From the NCBI GenBank assembly GCA_003158455.1, contig PMJO01000097.1, forward strand, positions 5,870 through 41,901: a DNA stretch of 36,032 nt, in the 5' to 3' direction. The notes under the pieces are model-generated. The model saw nothing but the letters and a program-made list of their open reading frames with translations. It ran no database searches and had not been told where the DNA came from. Below are positions 32,037 through 36,032 of the stretch, piece after piece. This DNA is from Myxococcales bacterium (GTDB lineage: Bacteria > Myxococcota_A > Polyangia > Fen-1088). The first letter of the stretch is position 1. Each line of letters opens with the position of its first letter. The position numbers and the translations under genes were made by a program.

Positions 32037-32724
32037 CTGGATTGCGCAGGCCGCGCGCATTGCCTGGAAAGACTTGCACATCGAGGGACGCAGCCGCGAG
32101 GTGGTCTACACCATGGGCTTCATGGCTGCATTGGTAGTGCTGGTGTTCTCGTTTGCCTTCATTTCCGGGCAAGAAGACGCGGTTGGGCCCGACGCAGTCG
32201 CCGGCATTCTGTGGGTCGCGGTGCTGTTCTCGGGCACCGTGGCCCTGTCGCGCACCTTTGACCGCGAACGGGAAAGCGAGGCCATCCGTTCCCTTTTGTT
32301 GTCCCCGGTCCCGCGCTCGGCGATCTATGCGGGCAAACTGGCAGCCACTGCCGCAATCATGTTGCTGGTGGAATTGCTGTTGGCGCCGTTGCTCACGGCG
32401 CTCTTTTCCGCCGCCATCTGGCCGCATGCGCTTTGGCTGGGCCTGCTGCTGCTATTGGGAACCATTGGCTTTGCTTCGGTGGGCGTGATCTTCTCAGCCG
32501 CGCTTCTGCGCGCCCGCAGTCGTGATGCGCTGCTAGGCGCCTTGCTTTTTCCCATCGTGATCCCAGTGCTGCTCGCGGCCAGCCGTGCGACGGCGTACTT
32601 GCTCGACCCAACCGCGCCTGATCTCGATCCCGCGCTCTTCTGGACGCGTTTTCTCGCCGCCCTGGACGTGGTGTTCGTGGTGGTCGGGCTGTGGTCTTTC
32701 GAACCTGTCGTCATGGGAGAGTGA
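32023..32724 (+). CDS. ccmB: Heme exporter membrane protein CcmB
   Basis: CcmB is the membrane partner of CcmA. The 233-residue protein begins near VARRSWIAQAARIAWKDLHI, the cytoplasmic amphipathic segment typical of CcmB, then has about six transmembrane helices, with the conserved FDRERESEAIRSLLLSPVP loop after the second. The start is GTG 32023, backed by GAGGAGG at 32010-32016 with 6-nt spacing inside ccmA; an upstream ATG at 31894 only extends through ccmA in another frame and is rejected. It ends 3 nt before ccmC. Confidence 0.94.
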   Translation: MARRSWIAQAARIAWKDLHIEGRSREVVYTMGFMAALVVLVFSFAFISGQEDAVGPDAVAGILWVAVLFSGTVALSRTFDRERESEAIRSLLLSPVPRSAIYAGKLAATAAIMLLVELLLAPLLTALFSAAIWPHALWLGLLLLLGTIGFASVGVIFSAALLRARSRDALLGALLFPIVIPVLLAASRATAYLLDPTAPDLDPALFWTRFLAALDVVFVVVGLWSFEPVVMGE

Positions 32725-32727
32725 GCT

Positions 32728-33432
32728 ATGCTTTCGCGTATGCCTTCGGCCCGTGGCTCCCGCGTTCGCTTTCTGGTCGGCCTCTTGCTCACAATGCACG
32801 GGTTCTTCGTCGCGCCCTGGTTGGTCGCGAACGCGCCGCTGGAGAAGACCATGGGCATCGTGCAGAAGATCTTCTACTTTCACGTGCCCTGCGCCTGGCT
32901 GCTCATGCTGTCCACTTTCGTGTGCGCGGGGGGCAGCCTGGCGTACTTGTTTGCCGGGTCGGAACGCGGAGATCGTCTGGCCCTGTGCAGTGCCGAGTTG
33001 GGCGTGCTGTTCGGCCTGTGCGTGATGGTGACCGGTCCGCTTTGGGCGCGGGCAGCCTGGGGCGTGTTCTGGACCTGGGACGTGCGCCTCACTTCGTCGC
33101 TGCTGCTTTGGCTGATGCTGATTGCGTATGGTCTGGCGCGACGCTATGGCGGCGCCGGCGGCCGGCGGCTGGCCGCGGCCATGGCCTTGTTCGCAGCGGC
33201 GGACGTGCCGCTGGTTTACATCAGCGTCAACCTGTGGCGCGGGCTACACCCCAACACCAGGACGGTGTCTTCCCTGGCCCCTGGCATGCGGTTGCCGTTC
33301 TTCTTTTCGCTGGCCATCTTCAGCGCCCTGTGGGGCGTGCTTCTGGCCTTGCGAATGCGCGCCGAACACAGCCAGACGCGGCTGGTGGAACTGGCGATTG
33401 TCATCGAGGATGCGGAAGGAAAGTCACCATGA
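32728..33432 (+). CDS. ccmC: Heme handling protein CcmC
   Basis: CcmC loads heme onto CcmE. The 234-residue product has six hydrophobic helices, a conserved His in KIFYFHVPCAW, the WWD motif WGVFWTWDVRLTSS at about 111-124, and a second conserved His in LWRGLHPNTRT. These are the usual heme ligands and heme-contact loop. It starts at ATG 32728, 3 nt after ccmB, and its stop overlaps the ccmD start as ATGA. A longer open frame across the same bases in another reading frame has no family features until its tail, which is ccmD. Confidence 0.95.
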   Translation: MLSRMPSARGSRVRFLVGLLLTMHGFFVAPWLVANAPLEKTMGIVQKIFYFHVPCAWLLMLSTFVCAGGSLAYLFAGSERGDRLALCSAELGVLFGLCVMVTGPLWARAAWGVFWTWDVRLTSSLLLWLMLIAYGLARRYGGAGGRRLAAAMALFAAADVPLVYISVNLWRGLHPNTRTVSSLAPGMRLPFFFSLAIFSALWGVLLALRMRAEHSQTRLVELAIVIEDAEGKSP

Positions 33433-33563
33433 CCTACGTTGCCCTGGCCTATGGTTTCATTTGGGGTGCGGTGTTCGTCTACGTTGCGCTGGTCGGGCGG
33501 CGCGTGGCACGCATCGACGCTGAGATCGAAGATCTACGCCGACGGGTGAAGCCCAGCTCGTAG
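33429..33563 (+). CDS. ccmD: Heme exporter subunit CcmD
   Basis: CcmD is a tiny membrane protein that holds CcmC and CcmE with CcmAB. The 44-residue product has one transmembrane helix (YVALAYGFIWGAVFVYVALV, residues 3-22) and a charged cytoplasmic tail ARIDAEIEDLRRRVKPSS, the normal plan. The ATG overlaps the ccmC stop as ATGA. AGGAAA at about 33416-33421 serves as ribosome site. This gene is easily missed because the same frame stays open back to 32691. Its TAG stop is also the first triplet of a leader sequence repeated at 34888. Confidence 0.85.
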   Translation: MTYVALAYGFIWGAVFVYVALVGRRVARIDAEIEDLRRRVKPSS

Positions 33564-33642
33564 ATCCTCTCTCCCGGTCGCGCGTTCAAGAGCGTAGGTC
33601 CCCTGGTCGAGCCGCCACCACGCCGGGGGCAGGAGGCCCGCC
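33561..33642 (+). promoter_or_regulatory. Leader copy A before the AgmX-like gene
   Basis: This shares three blocks with the stretch at 34888-34965: TAGATCCT (33561-33568), CGCGCGTTC (33579-33587) exactly 18 nt further on, and GGGGCAGGAGG (33626-33636), the ribosome site. The first two blocks could be -35 and -10 elements of an ECF-type promoter. Confidence 0.5.
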
Positions 33643-34197
33643 ATGCAACGCGCGCATCGGTTTGAGGAAGTCGTGCTCTGCCTTGCCACGTTCCTTTGCG
33701 CGGGAGGTTCGCCACCCCTTGCCGCGCAGGCCGACCGGGCGACCGGAACGCGGTCGACGGGTCTCATCCGCGACCGCCGGCAGGTGCCACCCGACCCGCT
33801 CGCCGGCCTGCCCGAAGAGGAACCCGAGCAGAGGCGACGCGGGCGTGACCGAAATGAACCGGGCGCCCACGCCCACGGTGCGGCAGCGAAGGCGACCTGC
33901 AGGCTTGAGGCGACGCCGGAGAGTGACCGCGAGGTGGGAGATCTGCGCGCGGCGGTAGCCGTGATTCAACGGGGACCGCGGACCGAGCCCTGCACGGCCG
34001 CACAGATGGCCAGTCCCTTGCGCTTGCGCCTCGCCATCGACAGCGAGGGAAAGATCACGTCGGTCGAGAGACTATCCGGCGACGAGAAACTGGGCGACGA
34101 GCTTGGGCGCAGACTGGTGGGGCAGGTCTCCCTATCGAAGGTCACCTCGGCCACCACGGGCGTTGCCCAGATCAAACTCCGACGGGCTACGCGGTGA
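33643..34197 (+). CDS. Secreted protein with AgmX/PglI-like C-terminal domain
   Basis: The 184-residue product has a hydrophobic, Cys-containing leader (VVLCLATFLCAGG), then a polar, Arg/Glu/Pro-rich stretch to about 75. A C-terminal domain follows with PLRLRLAIDSEGKITSVERLSG and LGDELGRRLVGQVS, the strand-helix pattern of AgmX/PglI C-terminal domains found in myxobacterial secreted or gliding-related proteins. Two Cys (in ATCRLEA and TEPCTAA) could form a disulfide. The family call is moderate. AGGAGG at 33631-33636 is 6 nt before ATG 33643. The gene has its own leader, related to that of the VIT-domain gene downstream, so the two may be co-regulated despite the toxin-antitoxin pair between them. 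Confidence 0.6.
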   Translation: MQRAHRFEEVVLCLATFLCAGGSPPLAAQADRATGTRSTGLIRDRRQVPPDPLAGLPEEEPEQRRRGRDRNEPGAHAHGAAAKATCRLEATPESDREVGDLRAAVAVIQRGPRTEPCTAAQMASPLRLRLAIDSEGKITSVERLSGDEKLGDELGRRLVGQVSLSKVTSATTGVAQIKLRRATR

Positions 34198-34211
34198 GTT
34201 GACTATTCTGT

Positions 34212-34234
34212 CAGACCAGACCAGACTAAGTCTG
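34212..34234. promoter_or_regulatory. Operator-like CAGAC repeats of the toxin-antitoxin operon
   Basis: CAGAC occurs three times at 5-bp steps (34212, 34217, 34222), and the last copy forms the palindrome CAGACTAAGTCTG (34222-34234), whose final G is the first base of the antitoxin GTG start. Phd/YefM antitoxins usually bind palindromes of this kind at their own promoter, so autoregulation is expected. Confidence 0.55.
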
Positions 34235-34509
34235 TGAAATCGATAAACATCCAGCAGGCCAAGACTCACCTTTCACGCCTGCTTGAGGAAGCATTGGCCG
34301 GCGAGGAAATTGTGATCGCCAAGGCCGGGCGAGCCTACGTCAAGCTGGTCCCTTGCACACCCGACCGGACAGCGCGGCCGCTGGGCGGATGGGAAGGCAA
34401 AGTCCGCATGGCGGACGATTTCGACGAGACGCCCGCAGAGGTCATCAAGCTCTTCGAGGGCGCACCCGTGTCCGCGGCCAAGTCGCGCCCGCGCCGCGGT
34501 GGCAAGTGA
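34234..34509 (+). CDS. Phd/YefM-type antitoxin
   Basis: The 91-residue product begins MKSINIQQAKTHLSRLLEEALAGEEIVIAKAGRAYVKLVP, the Phd/YefM DNA-binding fold. This family binds and neutralises a toxin and represses its own operon. The C-terminal half (ADDFDETPAEVIKLFEG then SAAKSRPRRGGK) is the likely toxin-binding tail. The GTG start at 34234 lies inside the CAGAC operator. Its stop overlaps the PIN toxin start as GTGA, the usual coupling. It interrupts two genes with related leaders, which suggests insertion. Confidence 0.9.
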   Translation: MKSINIQQAKTHLSRLLEEALAGEEIVIAKAGRAYVKLVPCTPDRTARPLGGWEGKVRMADDFDETPAEVIKLFEGAPVSAAKSRPRRGGK

Positions 34510-34883
34510 AGCTGCTCCTCGATACCCATGCGCTGTTGTGGGCGCTCGCGCGTCCGGCTGAGCTGGCATCTGAGGCTCGTCGTCGCCTGCAGGATCCGGG
34601 CAACACCGTATTCGTTAGCGTGGCGTCGGCATGGGAGATGGAGATCAAGCGTGCCCTGGGCAAGTTGGATTCGCCTTCCGACCTGTCGGAACAAATGCAA
34701 CGCCAGCGCTTTGCTGAGCTTCCCGTCCGCCTCCGCCACATTCAGGCTTTGCAGGGCCTTCCCGCCCTGCACCGCGATCCCTTCGATCGGTTGCTGGTCG
34801 CCCAGGCCATCGCCGATGAGCTAGTCGTAGTGACAAGAGACGCCAGAATTCGCGCCTATCCGATTCGCTCGATCGAGTGCTGA
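34506..34883 (+). CDS. PIN-domain toxin, VapC-like
   Basis: VapC toxins are RNA endonucleases. The 125-residue product has the four acidic positions of the PIN fold: Asp6 in LLLDTHALLW, Glu44 in SAWEMEIK, Asp94 in DPFDRLLVAQA and Asp112 in VTRDARI. All are present, so the toxin should be active. The GTG start at 34506 overlaps the antitoxin stop. A longer open frame upstream from 34353 runs through the antitoxin in another frame and is not used. VapC with a Phd-type antitoxin is a common combination. Confidence 0.92.
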   Translation: MKLLLDTHALLWALARPAELASEARRRLQDPGNTVFVSVASAWEMEIKRALGKLDSPSDLSEQMQRQRFAELPVRLRHIQALQGLPALHRDPFDRLLVAQAIADELVVVTRDARIRAYPIRSIEC

Positions 34884-34887
34884 AGGC

Positions 34888-34965
34888 TAGATCCTTTCCC
34901 CGTGCCGCGCGTTCCAGGGCAGTATCGCCCCACGCATTTTCACCCTGGGGCAGGAGGTTCCAAAC
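34888..34965 (+). promoter_or_regulatory. Leader copy B before the VIT-domain gene
   Basis: TAGATCCT (34888-34895), CGCGCGTTC (34906-34914, again 18 nt on) and GGGGCAGGAGG (34947-34957) recur here in the order seen at 33561-33642. The interval between the last two blocks is 6 nt shorter than in copy A. AGGAGG is 8 nt before ATG 34966. Confidence 0.5.
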
Positions 34966-36032
34966 ATGGGTTGCATGAAGACTTCGAGACTGGTTGACGT
35001 GTTGTCGCTAGCCGGCCTGCTGGCCTGCGTGCCTGCGAGCCGCGCGGCGGGCGAGTCAGGCGATCGGTCCGGCAAACCCATTGCCAAGAGCCCGGCCGCG
35101 GTACTCAAGGGTCTGCACAACACCGGCGGGGTCGGCTTTGCCTACAGCCAGGGCGATCGTGCCGAACCGGCCGACGATCGCACCCTGGCGCCCTACTTCT
35201 ACGTGGCGGGCGGCAATCCGGAAACCGAGCGCCTGCCGCTCAAAGAGACGCGCGCCGAGGTAGAGATTGCGGGGGTCATCGCGGCGGTCAAGGTGCACCA
35301 GGTCTTCGAGAACCAGGCAGGCAAGCCCATAGAGGCGGTGTACGTGTTCCCCGCCTCGACCCGAGCTGCCGTGCACGCCATGCGCATGAAGATTGGCGCG
35401 CGCACTATCGAGGCGCATATCGCGCGCAAGCAAGAGGCGCGGGCCGAGTACGAGGCGGCCAAGCGCGCCGGGCAGCGGGCTTCACTGTTGGAACAAGAGC
35501 GGCCCAATGTCTTCACCACCAGCGTCGCCAACATCATGCCTGGCGACCGCATCGAGGTGGAACTCGACTACAGCGAGATGATTTTGCCCGAGAACGCCAC
35601 CTACGAGTTCGTGTACCCGACGGTGGTGGGTCCGCATTACTCGGGCGGGGCCAACCCCAAGACCGATCAATGGATGGCCAATCCGCACCTGCCCGAGGGA
35701 GAGAAGGAACCCTACGCCTTCGACATCAAGGTTCACATGCAGACCGGCATTGCCCTGAAGGAGGTTGCGTCGCCTTCGCACAAGATCGCGGTCAACTACG
35801 CCGGCAGCAGCACCGCCGACATCCGGCTTGACCAAGCCGGCGGCGGCAACAAGGACTTCGTGCTTCGCTACCGTCTGGCCGGCGACAAGATCGAAACCGG
35901 CCTGCTGCTGTATGAAGAGCCGTCGGCCGGACCGGATCGCCCGAGCGAGAAGTTCTTTGCCCTGCTGATGGAGCCCCCGCGCCGGCCCAGCGAGGCGGAG
36001 ATTCCCCCGCGCGAGTACATCTTCCTGCTCGA
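34966..36032 (+). CDS. VIT-domain secreted protein, partial, probably VIT-vWA type
   Basis: The open frame runs off the window after 355 codons, so only the N-terminal part is seen. It has a short leader (LVDVLSLAGLLAC, Cys21 a weak lipobox, or cleavage after ASRA). A VIT domain from about residue 85 to 205 contains TRAEVEIAGVIAAVKVHQVF, AVYVFPASTRAAVHAM, RAEYEAAKRAGQRASLLEQE and NVFTTSVANIMPGDRIEVEL. In this family a von Willebrand factor A domain normally follows. The last residues seen (REYIFLL) look like its first strand, before the expected metal site. Secreted or envelope-bound, exact role unknown. Confidence 0.9.
   Translation, partial: MGCMKTSRLVDVLSLAGLLACVPASRAAGESGDRSGKPIAKSPAAVLKGLHNTGGVGFAYSQGDRAEPADDRTLAPYFYVAGGNPETERLPLKETRAEVEIAGVIAAVKVHQVFENQAGKPIEAVYVFPASTRAAVHAMRMKIGARTIEAHIARKQEARAEYEAAKRAGQRASLLEQERPNVFTTSVANIMPGDRIEVELDYSEMILPENATYEFVYPTVVGPHYSGGANPKTDQWMANPHLPEGEKEPYAFDIKVHMQTGIALKEVASPSHKIAVNYAGSSTADIRLDQAGGGNKDFVLRYRLAGDKIETGLLLYEEPSAGPDRPSEKFFALLMEPPRRPSEAEIPPREYIFLL

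Noticed and set aside
32691-33428. Upstream part of a 290-codon plus-strand frame ending at 33563
   Set aside because: It overlaps ccmC in another frame and has no family features; only its last 44 codons are real, as ccmD.
1-36032. tRNA, rRNA, CRISPR array, riboswitch or prophage genes
   Set aside because: No cloverleaf, rRNA-like stretch, regularly spaced direct repeats or phage structural genes were seen on reading; a covariance-model search could still find small RNAs.

Overview
The window reads as chromosomal DNA of a GC-rich, Gram-negative bacterium, most like the Myxococcota / former Deltaproteobacteria. Reasons: the order rpoN, hpf, ptsN, hprK, rapZ, mannose-type EIIA, HPr, EI; a system I (Ccm) cytochrome c maturation operon; lipoproteins and outer-membrane receptors; a DUF2723 glycosyltransferase; and VIT-domain and AgmX-like secreted proteins. 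No rRNA, tRNA, CRISPR array, intact transposase or prophage gene was seen. The lineage is an inference from gene content.

Layout. 1-386: upstream region without a convincing gene, visibly lower in GC. 387-7474 (+): sigma-54, hibernation factor and a PTS phosphorelay without any EIIB/EIIC permease, which suggests a regulatory rather than a transport PTS. HPr keeps both the catalytic His and the regulatory Ser that HprK acts on. 7547-11498 (+): a lipoprotein overlapping a TonB-dependent receptor, probably an uptake pair. 11499-11670: a 172-bp near-perfect palindrome with 23-bp identical inverted ends, probably a MITE-like element. 11728-14863 (+): a periplasmic TPR protein and a DUF2723 membrane glycosyltransferase, ending in a strong REP-like hairpin. 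14931-18272 (-): a 1113-residue Pro-rich, single-TM, propeller-like protein of unknown role. 18466-21567 (-): an operon of DUF6807 lipoprotein, secreted alpha/beta hydrolase and SH3-plus-barrel outer-membrane protein. 21679-25277 (-): APC permease, PilZ protein, and an LsrG-like monooxygenase coupled to an iron alcohol dehydrogenase. 25430-27426 (+): pterin carbinolamine dehydratase, a small unknown protein, DedA and a DUF3788-like protein. 27480-33563 (+): ccmF, an unrecognised secreted/TM/coiled-coil gene, ccmA, ccmB, ccmC, ccmD. 33643-36032 (+): an AgmX-like secreted protein, a Phd/VapC toxin-antitoxin pair, and a VIT-domain protein cut by the window end. The first and last of these share a related leader.

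The parts most worth a second look are the permease-less PTS with HprK and RapZ, the unknown gene translationally coupled into the ccm operon, the lipoprotein/TonB pair, the long palindrome, and the duplicated leader. Most start sites were moved inward from the longest open frame using Shine-Dalgarno spacing, stop/start overlaps and family N-termini.
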